Both the position numbers and the translations under genes were made by a program. A stretch of DNA of 64,000 nucleotides. It comes from Corynebacterium tuberculostearicum. GTDB taxonomy: Bacteria; Actinomycetota; Actinomycetes; Mycobacteriales; Mycobacteriaceae. The notes under the pieces were generated by a model. The model did no database searches and had not been told where the DNA came from. It saw nothing but the letters and a program-made list of their open reading frames with translations. Below are positions 17,438 through 26,348 of the stretch, in pieces (within the stretch, counting starts at the first letter, position 1; each line of letters opens with the position of its first letter). Location of the stretch: positions 1,116,001-1,180,000 of the forward strand of contig NZ_CP065972.1 of assembly GCF_016127015.1 (NCBI RefSeq), given 5' to 3'.

Positions 17438-19204
17438 CTACCACTTGCGCAGGTATTCGATGCGCTCGCGCAGCTGCTCGGCACTACACAGCGCGGTGGG
17501 CGGACCGCCACAGGCCTTGCGCACCTCAGTATGGATAGCACCGTGCGGGCGGCCGGAGCGCTGGGCAGCGATGGATACGACCGTATTGAGCTCTTTGCGC
17601 AGCTGGCCTAGCTCGTCGACGACTCCGGTGTCGCTGGGCTCAGATTCCATAGACTTCTTCCGTGAGGCCGGGGCATAGTCCATGCCGTAGAGCTTGCGGC
17701 GGTGAGCTTCCTCCGCCTCGGCGGCGCGCCGCGCCTTTTCCTCCGCTTCGCGGCGGTCCATTTCCTCGGATTGCTTCTTGCGCAGCAGATCCTTGACCTG
17801 GTCCGCATCCAGTAGCCCGGGAATGCCTAAGAAGTCTGCTTCCTCATCGGTGGTCATATCCCCGGTATTGAACTGAGAACCGTTATACAGCAGGCCCGAG
17901 AACTCTGCCTCGGCACCAAGCGACTCATAAGACTTCTCCAGCATGTCTGGTTCGGTCTTCTTCTGATTCGCCTGCTCTAGCAGTTCGTCGTCCCAGCCTT
18001 CTTTGTCGGGCTTTTCTTCACCCAAGACGTGGTCGCGGGATTTTTCCATATTTTCGGCCAAGCCCAGCAGGACAGGGACCGAAGGAAGGAAAACCGACGC
18101 CGTCTCACCCGGCATGCGCGAGCGCACGAAGCGGCCGATGGCCTGGGCGAAAAAAAGCGGGGTCGATGCCGAGGTAGCATAGACGCCCACAGCTAGGCGC
18201 GGGACGTCGACGCCCTCGGACACCATGCGGACTGCCACCATCCACTCATCGGTGGACTCAGAAAACTCCTGAATGCGGTCCGAGGAGCCGGGATCATCAG
18301 ACAAAATCACCGACACTGGCGTATTAGAAAGCTGTTTGAGGATCTTGGCATACGCGCGTGCGGTCGTCGTATCCGAAGCCAGCACCAGGCCGCCGGCATC
18401 CGGCATATTGCGCCGCATTTGCATCAGGCGGGTATGCGCCGCCTGCAGCACAGCAGGGATCCACTCACCCTTGGGGTCCAAGGCGGTGCGCCACGCTCGG
18501 GCGGTTTGCTCCGCATTCATAATGTCGCCCAAACGGGCTGCATGTTCCTCGCCGGCCGAGTCGCGCCAGCGGGCTTCGCCAGAGTAAGAAAGAAAGACAA
18601 CGGGGCGCACGACGCCGTCGGCAAGCGCATCGCCATAGCCATAGGTATGGTCCGAGCGGGATACCTTGTGCCCCTCCCCATCGTCCACGTATTGGACGAA
18701 TGGAATGGGCGAGTCATCGGAGCGGAAAGGCGTACCGGTCAAGGCCAGGCGGTGATTGACATCGTCGTAGGCTTCCTTGACGCCATCGCCCCAGCTCTTG
18801 GCGTCGCCTGCATGGTGAATCTCATCCAGGATCACCAAAGTGCGCCGAGCCGAGGCCACCGCGCGGTGTTTGAAGGGGTGCATACCCACTTGCGCATAAG
18901 TCACCACAATGCCGTCCATGGAGGGATTAACGGCGGAGGAATTGCTAAACGCCGGATCGAGAGCCAGACCAACGCGCGCGGCAGCGCTAGACCACTGGGT
19001 CTTGAGGTGTTCGGTAGGCACCACCACGATTACGCGCTCGACCGTACGGTCTTCCATGAGCTCGGTGGCAATGCGCAGTGCGAAGGTAGTCTTTCCGGCG
19101 CCCGGGGTCGCCACCGCCATGAAGTCTTGCGGCTTAGTGGCGAGGAATTTATCGAGGGCGGATTGCTGCCAGGCGCGAAGGTTAGTCTTTTTAAAAGTCC
19201 TCAC
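17438..19204 (-). CDS. DEAD/DEAH-box type ATP-dependent helicase
   Basis: 588 residues, superfamily 2. Walker A VATPGAGKTTFALR (about 31-44), Walker B DEIHHAGDAKSWG (a DEIH variant), motif III LALTGTPFRSDD and motif VI AQAIGRFVRSR. The C-terminal 150 residues are charged and helical (KKQSEEMDRREAEEKARR), suggesting a coiled coil. Resembles RadD/UvrB-type DNA translocases; substrate unknown. GTG 19204 overlaps the stop of the DUF3039 gene by four bases (GTGA), so the two are translated together. Confidence 0.85.
   Translation of the reverse strand: MRTFKKTNLRAWQQSALDKFLATKPQDFMAVATPGAGKTTFALRIATELMEDRTVERVIVVVPTEHLKTQWSSAAARVGLALDPAFSNSSAVNPSMDGIVVTYAQVGMHPFKHRAVASARRTLVILDEIHHAGDAKSWGDGVKEAYDDVNHRLALTGTPFRSDDSPIPFVQYVDDGEGHKVSRSDHTYGYGDALADGVVRPVVFLSYSGEARWRDSAGEEHAARLGDIMNAEQTARAWRTALDPKGEWIPAVLQAAHTRLMQMRRNMPDAGGLVLASDTTTARAYAKILKQLSNTPVSVILSDDPGSSDRIQEFSESTDEWMVAVRMVSEGVDVPRLAVGVYATSASTPLFFAQAIGRFVRSRMPGETASVFLPSVPVLLGLAENMEKSRDHVLGEEKPDKEGWDDELLEQANQKKTEPDMLEKSYESLGAEAEFSGLLYNGSQFNTGDMTTDEEADFLGIPGLLDADQVKDLLRKKQSEEMDRREAEEKARRAAEAEEAHRRKLYGMDYAPASRKKSMESEPSDTGVVDELGQLRKELNTVVSIAAQRSGRPHGAIHTEVRKACGGPPTALCSAEQLRERIEYLRKW
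18616..18626 (+). repeat. CGTCGNCAAGC motif, copy 3 (N = G)
   Basis: Antisense inside the helicase gene, where the gene reads Leu-Ala-Asp-Gly. Confidence 0.55.
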
Positions 19205-19452
19205 TTGCGGCGCAGACCTTTATACACACGCTCACAATCGGGGCATACCGGAGAACCCGGCTTTGCCTGCTTGGTCACCGGGAAAGTTTCGCCGCACAGC
19301 GCAACGACGTACTTGCCGTTCACCGCGGAATCGAGGATGTGATCCTTTTTGACGTAGTGGAAGAACTTCGGCGTGTCATTATCCGTCGTCGAAGTGTCTT
19401 CACGAATATCTGGCCGTTCAATTGTCTTCGTAGTCGTAGTCACGCACTCCAT
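19201..19452 (-). CDS. DUF3039 zinc-ribbon-like small protein
   Basis: 83 residues. Core FFHYVKKDHILDSAVNGKYV, a lone Cys in VALCGETF and a C-terminal CPDC pair (CPDCERVYKGL), consistent with a small zinc site. Actinobacterial DUF3039, function unknown. It is coupled by a 4-base overlap to the helicase, which suggests a shared process. The start is uncertain: ATG 19452, or GTG 19443, which has GGAG close upstream. Confidence 0.8.
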   Translation of the reverse strand: MECVTTTTKTIERPDIREDTSTTDNDTPKFFHYVKKDHILDSAVNGKYVVALCGETFPVTKQAKPGSPVCPDCERVYKGLRRK

Positions 19453-19589
19453 TTTGCCGCATCGGCATCGAACTTTGCGAGTCAGGCGGCTACCCTTGGA
19501 GAACATGTACACGTCATGCACGCCAGCCACTGCGCCCCTCTCCCCTTATCGAGGGAACGCCGACGCGCACGAGGGGAGCCGAGTCTAGG

Positions 19590-19964
19590 TTGTTTGGCAA
19601 AAAAGAGCGCTACCTCATCACAGATGCCAAGCTCTCGCCTGGCCAGGACCGCAAGCGCCGCGAAATTCGGTACGGAATCTTTCAGTTTTTGCGCGTTCCT
19701 TCCCTGCTCATCGCCGGCTTCTTCCTTTATATGCATTGGTGGCTCCTAGCCGCCATCATTGTGGGCGTGACATTTCCCCTCCCCTGGATAGCCGTGGTGA
19801 TTGGCAACGGCCGGGGAGAAAAGAAGGATAAGCGCGAGAAAAACGTGTACAAGCCAGCCATGAACCGGCAGCTTTATAGCCAGGCCCACGCCCCACAGGT
19901 ATCCGGCAGCACCGCCCGGCCTATTGAGGCACACCACAACATCATTGATCACGAAGAAGAGTAA
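19590..19964 (+). CDS. DUF3099 membrane protein
   Basis: 124 residues. The N-terminal LITDAKLSPGQDRKRREIRYGI block of DUF3099, then two TM helices (about 36-78) with the PLPWIAVVIGN motif and a charged, probably disordered C-terminus. Function unknown. TTG start with AGGGGAG 11 bases upstream. It ends 15 bases before the methyltransferase and lies back to back with DUF3039-helicase, an arrangement common in Actinobacteria. Confidence 0.82.
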   Translation: MFGKKERYLITDAKLSPGQDRKRREIRYGIFQFLRVPSLLIAGFFLYMHWWLLAAIIVGVTFPLPWIAVVIGNGRGEKKDKREKNVYKPAMNRQLYSQAHAPQVSGSTARPIEAHHNIIDHEEE

Positions 19965-19979
19965 AGGATTCCTGCTTAT

Positions 19980-21551
19980 ATGACGACCGCTTTTGGCCCC
20001 GACTTTGATGCCTCCGCGCTAGCCAAGCTGGCCGCAGAGCTTTCCGACGTCTTTACCGCCGCCGGTTTTACTACCGATGGCGTAGCCGGGCACCTAGGTC
20101 CGGAAGTTACCGAGGCCCTCTTCCGCGGCGAACCCGCACCAGTTGCGCTCGCCGCGCATAGCGAATCTCAATTGGATCTTTTGATCCGCTTCTTCCTCCT
20201 TCATGAGCACCTGCCGGCCACGCTTTTAGGCGAGGCGGTAGGCGCGCGCCTGGCTACCCAGTTGCTGGATGCCAATGTTGCGCTTGCCGACGCCCATGGC
20301 AAGGCCTACATCGCCCTCGATATCCGCCCCCACACCATCGTTGGCGCCAACCGTCTCATCTTCTCCGACGTCGACGCCTCCTTGGTCGACCACGTACCTG
20401 GCCCAGACCATGTGCTTGGCGTTGGCGCGGCAAGCCTCTCCCTGCTGCAATCCACGCCAGTAAGCCCGGTAGGCAGCGTCTTAGATCTAGGCACTGGCTC
20501 GGGCGTCCAATTGCTGGGGCAGCTCGATTGCGCTGAAAAGATTACCGCCACCGACGTGCATGAGCGTGCGTTGGAATTGGCCGAGGCTACCATTGCCGCT
20601 ACTGGCGATAGCGAGAAAGTGGAATTGCTGCAAGGTTCGTGGTTCGACCCCGTAGCCGGCCGCCGCTTTGACCGCCTCGTAGCTAACCCACCTTTTGTTG
20701 TTGGCCTTCCCGAAGTTGGCCACGTCTACCGCGATTCCGGGTTAAATCTGGACGGTGCCAGCGAGCTGGTTGTCTCTCGAGCCACCGACCACCTAACCCC
20801 TGGCGGAACGGCTCACCTTCTGGCAGCTTGGGTACACACCAGCGGCGAGACCTGGCAGCAACGCGTTGCTTCCTGGCTACCGGACAAAGGAATTGCCGCC
20901 TGGATCATTCAGCGCGACGTAGCCGATCCCGCACTCTATGTGTCCACCTGGCTCGAGGATGAATCCTTGGATGTACGCTCCCCTGAAGGACAAGAGCGCT
21001 CTCGCGCCTGGTTGGAGCATTTCCAGCAACATGAGGTCAATGGTATTGGTTTTGGCTTTGTGGCTATCCAACGCATCGGCGACGATGAACCTGCCGATAT
21101 CTTGGCCGAAGAAATGCCGCAGGCCTTTAGTGATCCACTAGGTCCTGAAGTAGAGGAATACTTTGCCCGTGTAGCGTGGTTGCGCGACCTCGTACCCGGC
21201 GAGCTCCAGGGAAAGCACTTCCAGGTACGCCCGGGGCTGGCGCGCGAAGATATCAGCACCCCAGATGCGGAATTGGGCCAGGGCTTTACACGGGCCGCTC
21301 TACGTCTTACTCGCACCGACGGTCCGCGCTGGAGCCACGAAGTAGATGAACACATCGCTGCCATTGTCGCCGGACTCAACCCACAGGGCTTAAACCTAGA
21401 AGAAACCATTGGCCTGTATGCGGCGGCACATGGATTCGACGAAGCAGAACTTACTACTGCTGCCCTACCCGCCGTAATCGATATGGTCCGACATGGCCTG
21501 CTTATCCCAGCTGATCTCCTCTTGGATACGGATTCGCCGGACCTCAGCTAA
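19980..21551 (+). CDS. N6-type (HemK/RsmC-like) SAM-dependent methyltransferase
   Basis: 523 residues. An N-terminal helical domain (1-150), a class I methyltransferase domain with SAM motif VLDLGTGSGVQLL (about 163-175) and catalytic NPPFVVG motif (about 238-244), then a large C-terminal domain of about 230 residues. NPPF signatures mark enzymes that methylate an exocyclic amine or a glutamine side chain (PrmC, RsmC, RlmG types). The target is unknown. ATG 19980 with AAAGGA upstream. One CGTCGGCAAGC copy lies antisense inside it. Confidence 0.85.
   Translation: MTTAFGPDFDASALAKLAAELSDVFTAAGFTTDGVAGHLGPEVTEALFRGEPAPVALAAHSESQLDLLIRFFLLHEHLPATLLGEAVGARLATQLLDANVALADAHGKAYIALDIRPHTIVGANRLIFSDVDASLVDHVPGPDHVLGVGAASLSLLQSTPVSPVGSVLDLGTGSGVQLLGQLDCAEKITATDVHERALELAEATIAATGDSEKVELLQGSWFDPVAGRRFDRLVANPPFVVGLPEVGHVYRDSGLNLDGASELVVSRATDHLTPGGTAHLLAAWVHTSGETWQQRVASWLPDKGIAAWIIQRDVADPALYVSTWLEDESLDVRSPEGQERSRAWLEHFQQHEVNGIGFGFVAIQRIGDDEPADILAEEMPQAFSDPLGPEVEEYFARVAWLRDLVPGELQGKHFQVRPGLAREDISTPDAELGQGFTRAALRLTRTDGPRWSHEVDEHIAAIVAGLNPQGLNLEETIGLYAAAHGFDEAELTTAALPAVIDMVRHGLLIPADLLLDTDSPDLS
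20282..20292 (-). repeat. CGTCGNCAAGC motif, copy 4 (N = G)
   Basis: Antisense inside the methyltransferase gene, which reads Leu-Ala-Asp-Ala here. Confidence 0.55.
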
Positions 21552-21593
21552 ATCCACACTGTCCCCCACTCGCTATATAAGGAGAAGTAACCC

Positions 21594-22037
21594 ATGCGCG
21601 CAGTTTTAACTCGAGTTTCAGAGGCCACAGTGACCGTCGATGGAGAAACCGTAGGAGCCATCGATTGCCCCGAAACCGGTGGTCTTCTCGCTCTAGTTGG
21701 CGTCTCGCGCGAGGATATGGATGATTGGCAGCCCCGCGCTGAGAAGATGGCACGCAAGATTGCAGAACTGCGCATTCTTGATGGCGAAGTATCAGTCATT
21801 GATTCCGCAGCCCCTGTGCTTGTGGTGAGCCAATTTACTTTGTACGGCCGCACTGCCAAAGGGCGGCGCCCTTCGTGGGCGGATGCCGCTCCAGGACCCG
21901 AGGCCGAACCGGTCATCGCGGCAATTATTGCGAACCTCAGGGAACGCGGCGTGTCAGTAGAAACAGGCCAATTCGGGGCTAAAATGCGCGTTTCCTCTGT
22001 GAACGAAGGACCTTTCACCGTCTTGGTAGAGACCTAG
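21594..22037 (+). CDS. dtd: D-aminoacyl-tRNA deacylase
   Basis: 147 residues, standard length. Removes D-amino acids and mischarged glycine from tRNA. The two active-site motifs of the dimer are present: SQFTLYG (about 79-85) and the Gly-cisPro motif NEGPFTV at the C-terminus. ATG 21594 with AAGGAG nine bases upstream. It lies 42 bases after the methyltransferase, possibly in the same transcript. Confidence 0.95.
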   Translation: MRAVLTRVSEATVTVDGETVGAIDCPETGGLLALVGVSREDMDDWQPRAEKMARKIAELRILDGEVSVIDSAAPVLVVSQFTLYGRTAKGRRPSWADAAPGPEAEPVIAAIIANLRERGVSVETGQFGAKMRVSSVNEGPFTVLVET

Positions 22038-22395
22038 CCCGCACCCTCAATTTCTGGCCCGCGAGATCTGAAAACCGTGTTAAGCAGGCCCTTTACAATC
22101 TACCCCGTGACCCAGACCACTTTTCCGGATTTTGTGTAGAGCAAGCCATAAAGCACTGGGGAATGCAAATTCTCAGAGAGTGATAAATGCCCTACTCGCA
22201 GTGCAATAATTTATTATCACCCTGCAAGGTTTTGTTCTATACTGAAGGCACAGCGAAGCAAAAGGGCTGGATATGCAGGATGCGAGATAATTTCTCAAAA
22301 TCCTACAAACGCAAAATTGAGTGAGAAGAAATTTTCTCAATCATGGTTGCAGAAGCCCAAACGCTTCGGCCGACCAACTAAATGTAGGAAAGAAA
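22038..22395 (+). other. Long leader/regulatory region of the serine operon
   Basis: 358 bases without a recognised gene and AT-richer than the surroundings. It holds a candidate promoter at 22214-22243 and three copies of an AATTCTCA-like element (22168-22175, 22289-22297, 22330-22339), the last two inside small inverted repeats (GAGA/TCTC; TGAGAA/TTCTCA). A possible 12-codon leader frame (ATG 22343 to TAA 22381) ends 14 bases before the permease start. I see no known riboswitch fold. Confidence 0.5.
22214..22243 (+). promoter_or_regulatory. Candidate promoter of the serine permease operon
   Basis: TTATCA (22214-22219) and TATACT (22238-22243) are 18 bases apart, implying a leader of about 145 bases. 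Confidence 0.45.
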
Positions 22396-23811
22396 ATGTC
22401 CCACTCAATCACGCGGCGCAACAAAGCCCAGCACCCAGAGAACCAGGCTGAGATGCCCCAGGATCTCAAGACCTCCAAGGCAGCTCCCTCCTCCAAAGAA
22501 TCCGCACCAGCCCCTGGCATTGACACCCCGTTTGATGGCCAGGAGGGTGCACCGAAGTGGAATAAGGAAGACACCGTATGGATGCTCTCCCTGTTCGGCA
22601 CCGCAATCGGCGCCGGCGTCCTCTTCCTCCCCATCAACGCCGGTATCGGCGGCATCATCCCACTAATCATCATGACGGTCGTAGCACTGCCTATGACCTT
22701 CTGGGCTCACCGCGGAATGACCCGCTTGGTACTGTCCAGCTCCAAGCCAGACGGTGACCTCACGGACGTCGTCGAGGAACACTTTGGCAAGAAGGCCGGT
22801 GTTCTGATGAACATCCTGTACTTCCTGTCGGTCTACCCCATCCTGCTGGTTTACTCGGTCACCATCACCAACACGGTCAACTCCTTCCTGGAGCACCAGC
22901 TCGGAATCACCCCGCCAGACCGCTGGCTTACCTCCCTCCTGCTGGTAGGCGGCCTCATCCTAGTCGTCCGCATGGGCAAGGACGTTGTAGTTCACGTCAT
23001 GTCCTACCTGGTCTACCCATTCATCGGCATCCTGGTTCTGCTTTCCCTCTACCTCATCCCGAAGTGGAATACCGCGCTCTTTGATTCCTTCGACCTCAAC
23101 GTTGCTCGCGAGGCTTCTGGCCACAGCATGGGCGTTACCCTGATGCTTCTGGTCCCAGTTATGGTCTTCTCCTTCAACCACTCGCCGATGATTTCCTCCT
23201 TCGCCGTTGACCGCCGCCAGACCTACGGCAAGTTCGCTGAGGCCAAGTCCCGCAAGACCCTGCTCCGCGCAGAAATCCTCATGGTCGTCGTGGTTATGTT
23301 CTTCGTCTTCTCTTGCGCCCTGAGCCTCTCCCCGGCTGACATGGCAGAAGCTAAGGCACAAAACATCACCATCCTGTCTTACCTGGCAAACCACTTCGAT
23401 AACCCACTTATCCAGTGGATTGCACCAGTCATCGCCATGATTGCAGTTGCTAAGTCCTTCCTCGGCCACTACCTCGGCGCAGCCGAAGGCTTCGAAGGCC
23501 TCGTCATCAAGGGCAGCAAGAACGCAAGCAAGGACGACGCAGAGTCCGCCCACAAGCTCGATACCATCACCCTCATCTTCATGCTGGTCACCGCTTGGCT
23601 CGTCGCTTGGGCTGACCCATCCATCCTGGGCATGATTGAAACCCTGTGTGGCCCGACGATTGCCATCATGCTCTTCATCATCCCAATGGTCGCCATCCAC
23701 AAGGTTCCTGCGCTGAAGCGCTACAAGGGCAAGGCTTCCAACTACTTCGTCTTCTTCATGGGCCTCGTCGCCCTCGCAACCATCATCTACTCCATCGTCC
23801 AGGCTTTCTAA
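22396..23811 (+). CDS. HAAAP-family amino acid permease, probably L-serine transporter
   Basis: 471 residues. A polar N-terminus of about 55 residues, then eleven predicted TM helices starting at WMLSLFGTAIGAGVLFLPINAG, the first-helix signature of SdaC/TdcC/StpA-type proton symporters. The serine deaminase gene follows 45 bases downstream, supporting serine as substrate. ATG 22396 is chosen because AGGAAAG precedes it; an upstream in-frame ATG (22321) would add 25 residues of operator-like DNA. Probably cotranscribed with sdaA. Confidence 0.88.
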   Translation: MSHSITRRNKAQHPENQAEMPQDLKTSKAAPSSKESAPAPGIDTPFDGQEGAPKWNKEDTVWMLSLFGTAIGAGVLFLPINAGIGGIIPLIIMTVVALPMTFWAHRGMTRLVLSSSKPDGDLTDVVEEHFGKKAGVLMNILYFLSVYPILLVYSVTITNTVNSFLEHQLGITPPDRWLTSLLLVGGLILVVRMGKDVVVHVMSYLVYPFIGILVLLSLYLIPKWNTALFDSFDLNVAREASGHSMGVTLMLLVPVMVFSFNHSPMISSFAVDRRQTYGKFAEAKSRKTLLRAEILMVVVVMFFVFSCALSLSPADMAEAKAQNITILSYLANHFDNPLIQWIAPVIAMIAVAKSFLGHYLGAAEGFEGLVIKGSKNASKDDAESAHKLDTITLIFMLVTAWLVAWADPSILGMIETLCGPTIAIMLFIIPMVAIHKVPALKRYKGKASNYFVFFMGLVALATIIYSIVQAF

Positions 23812-23856
23812 GCACCGCCGCAGACGAGAAAATCGCAGAGGATTCAAGGAAAAACA

Positions 23857-25230
23857 ATGTTCATCAGCATCTTCGATATGTTCAAGATTGGCATCGGCCC
23901 CTCAAGCTCACACACCCTTGGCCCAATGAAAGCCGGCAAGGCTTTCGTGGACGAACTCAAGGAAAAGGACCTCTTTGACAAGGTCACTCGAGTTCAGGCA
24001 AATGTGTACGGCTCCCTCTCCCTCACGGGCATCGGCCACTCCACAGACAAGGCCATCCTCCTCGGCCTGGCCGGTGAAGAGCCAGAGACAGTTGATATCG
24101 ACGGCATCTCCGAATTCATGAAGAATGTCCGCAGCAGCGAGAAGCTCATGCTGGGCGGCTCCCGCGAGGTGGAATTCCCCAAGGACGGCGGCTTCTACTT
24201 CCACGATGAGTACCTCCCAATGCACGAGAACGGCATGTGTCTTATCGCCTTCGCCGGCGAGGAAGACATCCTGCACAAGACCTACTACTCGGTCGGCGGC
24301 GGTTTCATCGTCAAGCAGGAAGACTTTGCCAAGCGCACGGACGCCAAGGTTGATATCCCCTTCCCGTACGCCAGCGCCGCAGAAATGCTCGAGCTATGCG
24401 AGAAGAACAACATGACCCTCCCAGAGCTAGGCCTTGCCAACGAGTTGGCACTTCGTTCCGAAGAAGAGGTCAATGAGCACCTGCGCAAGGTTCGCGATGT
24501 CATGTACACCGGCATCGAGCGCGGCTCCGCTACCGACGGTCCGCTTCCAGGTTCCCTGCTTGTCCCCCGCCGCGCCGCTGCCCTCAGGCGCCGCCTGGAG
24601 CAGTCCGAACCGCACGATGGTCTAAACATCCTCAGCTGGGTCAATATGTTCGCACTGGCTATCTCTGAAGAGAATGCATCCTGCGGCCGCGTTGTCACCG
24701 CACCTACGAACGGCGCCTGCGGCGTTGTCCCGGCAGTACTGGCTTACTACGACAAGTTCGTTGAGCCCGTTACCACCGAGATGTTTGCTGATTACATCTT
24801 CGCCTGCAACCAGATTGCTTCCTTGTACAAGATGAACGCTTCCATCTCTGGCGCTGAGGTCGGCTGCCAGGGAGAGGTTGGTGTAGCGTGCTCCATGGCT
24901 GCTGGCGGTCTCGCCCAGCTCATGGGCGCTACCCCAGAGCAGGTTTGCATTGCAGCCGAGATTGGCATGGAGCACAAGCTAGGCCTGACCTGTGACCCAG
25001 TACTCGGGCAGGTTCAGGTACCCTGCATTGAGCGCAACGCTGTCGCTGCCGTTGACTCCATCACCAGCGCCCGCATGGCGCTGGAACGCGAGAGCAAGCC
25101 ATGCGTCTCTTTGGACGAAGTCATCTGGACCATGTATAAGACTGGTAAGGATATGAACGCCAAGTACAGGGAAACCTCACAAGGTGGCCTGGCCCTAGCA
25201 GTTCACCCGCCAGTTCCGGTGTGTGGATAG
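23857..25230 (+). CDS. sdaA: L-serine ammonia-lyase (single-chain, iron-sulfur)
   Basis: 457 residues, fused beta and alpha domains as in E. coli SdaA. Converts L-serine to pyruvate and ammonia with a 4Fe-4S cluster. Seen: the N-terminal GIGPSSSHTLGPMKAG motif, APTNGACGVVPA in the alpha domain, and cysteines in VGCQGEVGVACSMA and TCDPVLGQVQVPC that fit cluster ligands. ATG 23857 with AAGGA upstream. It ends the permease-deaminase operon, with a strong terminator behind it. Confidence 0.95.
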   Translation: MFISIFDMFKIGIGPSSSHTLGPMKAGKAFVDELKEKDLFDKVTRVQANVYGSLSLTGIGHSTDKAILLGLAGEEPETVDIDGISEFMKNVRSSEKLMLGGSREVEFPKDGGFYFHDEYLPMHENGMCLIAFAGEEDILHKTYYSVGGGFIVKQEDFAKRTDAKVDIPFPYASAAEMLELCEKNNMTLPELGLANELALRSEEEVNEHLRKVRDVMYTGIERGSATDGPLPGSLLVPRRAAALRRRLEQSEPHDGLNILSWVNMFALAISEENASCGRVVTAPTNGACGVVPAVLAYYDKFVEPVTTEMFADYIFACNQIASLYKMNASISGAEVGCQGEVGVACSMAAGGLAQLMGATPEQVCIAAEIGMEHKLGLTCDPVLGQVQVPCIERNAVAAVDSITSARMALERESKPCVSLDEVIWTMYKTGKDMNAKYRETSQGGLALAVHPPVPVCG

Positions 25231-25254
25231 AGACCACCCTGTAAAGAAGCGACG

Positions 25255-25302
25255 AGCCGGGTGAGCACAGCGCTAAGCCGCTTGTGTTCATCCGGCTTTT
25301 TT
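25255..25302 (+). terminator. Terminator after sdaA
   Basis: AGCCGG...CACA pairs with TGTG...CCGGCT through a long, slightly mismatched stem ending in TTTTTT. It separates the serine operon from the regulator gene. Confidence 0.88.
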
Positions 25303-25325
25303 GGCGCTACTGCCCCTTCCGCCTA

Positions 25326-25355
25326 TTCGCTTCCGTGTGATATCTTCTCTATAAT
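25326..25355 (+). promoter_or_regulatory. Promoter of the PAS/HTH regulator
   Basis: A perfect TATAAT at 25350-25355, 20 bases before ATG 25375, with a poor TTCGCT 18 bases upstream. Confidence 0.5.
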
Positions 25356-25374
25356 CTGACAGGAATTAAAGGAC

Positions 25375-26166
25375 ATGCTTCAGCTAATGAACTTCCCTAG
25401 CGGCAGTGCCTCCGAAGAAAACTTCCTCGAGCAGTACATTCCCCTCGTCGAATTCCTCGGTAAGGCAATGGGCCCCAACACCGAAATCGTGCTGCACGAT
25501 CTCGACGTTCCCGATAAATCCATCATGGCCATCGCCAACGGCCACATCTCTGGCCGGCAGCTAGGCGGCCCAGTGACCGATTTCGCTCTGTGGTTTATGA
25601 AACAAGGCGATGCCGCAGCAATCCCCATGATGACCGGCTACCGCGCCGTCAATGCGGAAGGAAAAATTTGTCGCTCTTCTAGTTTTTTCATCCGAGACGA
25701 CTCCGGCCATATGCGGGGCATGCTGTGCATCAATGTTGATGTCTCTGAGTTGGTACACATTCGCGATACTGCCGCCGCACTTATCGGCAACGCCGATGAT
25801 CCCGCATTTGATAAGTCAAAGGCCTTCGGCGGCTACCCCGGTACGGAAGAGCTGCCGCAGCGACCCGTCGCGGTACCAGACCCGGTTCCAGAAGACGAGG
25901 CTGCGGAAGAGGAGCCAGAGAAGGAAGAAGTCAGCGAGTCCTTGCGCTCCAACGTGGAGAACCTTCTAGATTCCATGTTGAATTCCGCAATTTCTAACCA
26001 GAGCACGCCAGTACCTCGCATGCAGCGCGAGGAGCGACTCGAAGTGGTCTCTGACCTTGAGGATGCAGGATTCTTCCTTCTTAAAGGCGGAATTGCCGCG
26101 GCAGCGACGCGCCTAGGCGTATCTGAACCGACTATCTACCGCTACCTCGTCCAGGTGCGCGGATAG
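25375..26166 (+). CDS. YheO-like PAS domain / helix-turn-helix transcriptional regulator
   Basis: 263 residues. An N-terminal YheO-type PAS-like sensor domain (about 15-125, with [15 protein letters not shown] and [23 protein letters not shown]), an acidic linker ([16 protein letters not shown]) and a C-terminal helix-turn-helix ([18 protein letters not shown]). Family members such as DauR control amino acid catabolism. Its place right behind the serine permease and deaminase suggests it regulates them. AAAGGA precedes ATG 25375; ATG 25387 is an alternative. Confidence 0.82.
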   Translation: MLQLMNFPSGSASEENFLEQYIPLVEFLGKAMGPNTEIVLHDLDVPDKSIMAIANGHISGRQLGGPVTDFALWFMKQGDAAAIPMMTGYRAVNAEGKICRSSSFFIRDDSGHMRGMLCINVDVSELVHIRDTAAALIGNADDPAFDKSKAFGGYPGTEELPQRPVAVPDPVPEDEAAEEEPEKEEVSESLRSNVENLLDSMLNSAISNQSTPVPRMQREERLEVVSDLEDAGFFLLKGGIAAAATRLGVSEPTIYRYLVQVRG

Positions 26167-26205
26167 TAGTTCCACATACCAAGCTATTCGCAGCTCGTAA
26201 CCGCT

Positions 26206-26250
26206 CCCCGTGGTATCTCTCCCCCGAAAAGGTGGAGTTGTACCACGGGG
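26206..26250. terminator. Hairpin between the regulator gene and sigB
   Basis: A perfect 10-bp stem, CCCCGTGGTA (26206-26215) with TACCACGGGG (26241-26250), and a partial inner CTCC/GGAG stem. No T-run follows. It could be a terminator or a structured element upstream of the sigB promoter. Confidence 0.5.
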
Positions 26251-26282
26251 ACCAACTGGTTTTACTAATTCTCTCTGCACTG

Positions 26283-26308
26283 GGAACTAAATCGCTAAAG
26301 ACTCCGTT
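26283..26308 (+). promoter_or_regulatory. Candidate SigH-type promoter of sigB
   Basis: GGAAC (26283-26287) and GTT (26306-26308, in CGTT) are separated by 18 bases, matching the ECF SigH pattern GGAA-N18ish-GTT. In C. glutamicum sigB is known to be transcribed by SigH. Confidence 0.5.
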
Positions 26309-26348
26309 GTACTTTGTGAAACCGGCGACAAATTCAGGAGGCTTCACT

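Noticed and set aside
22038..22395. Riboswitch upstream of the serine permease
   Set aside because: No conserved aptamer core (glycine, SAM, TPP or similar) could be recognised; operator elements explain the region better.
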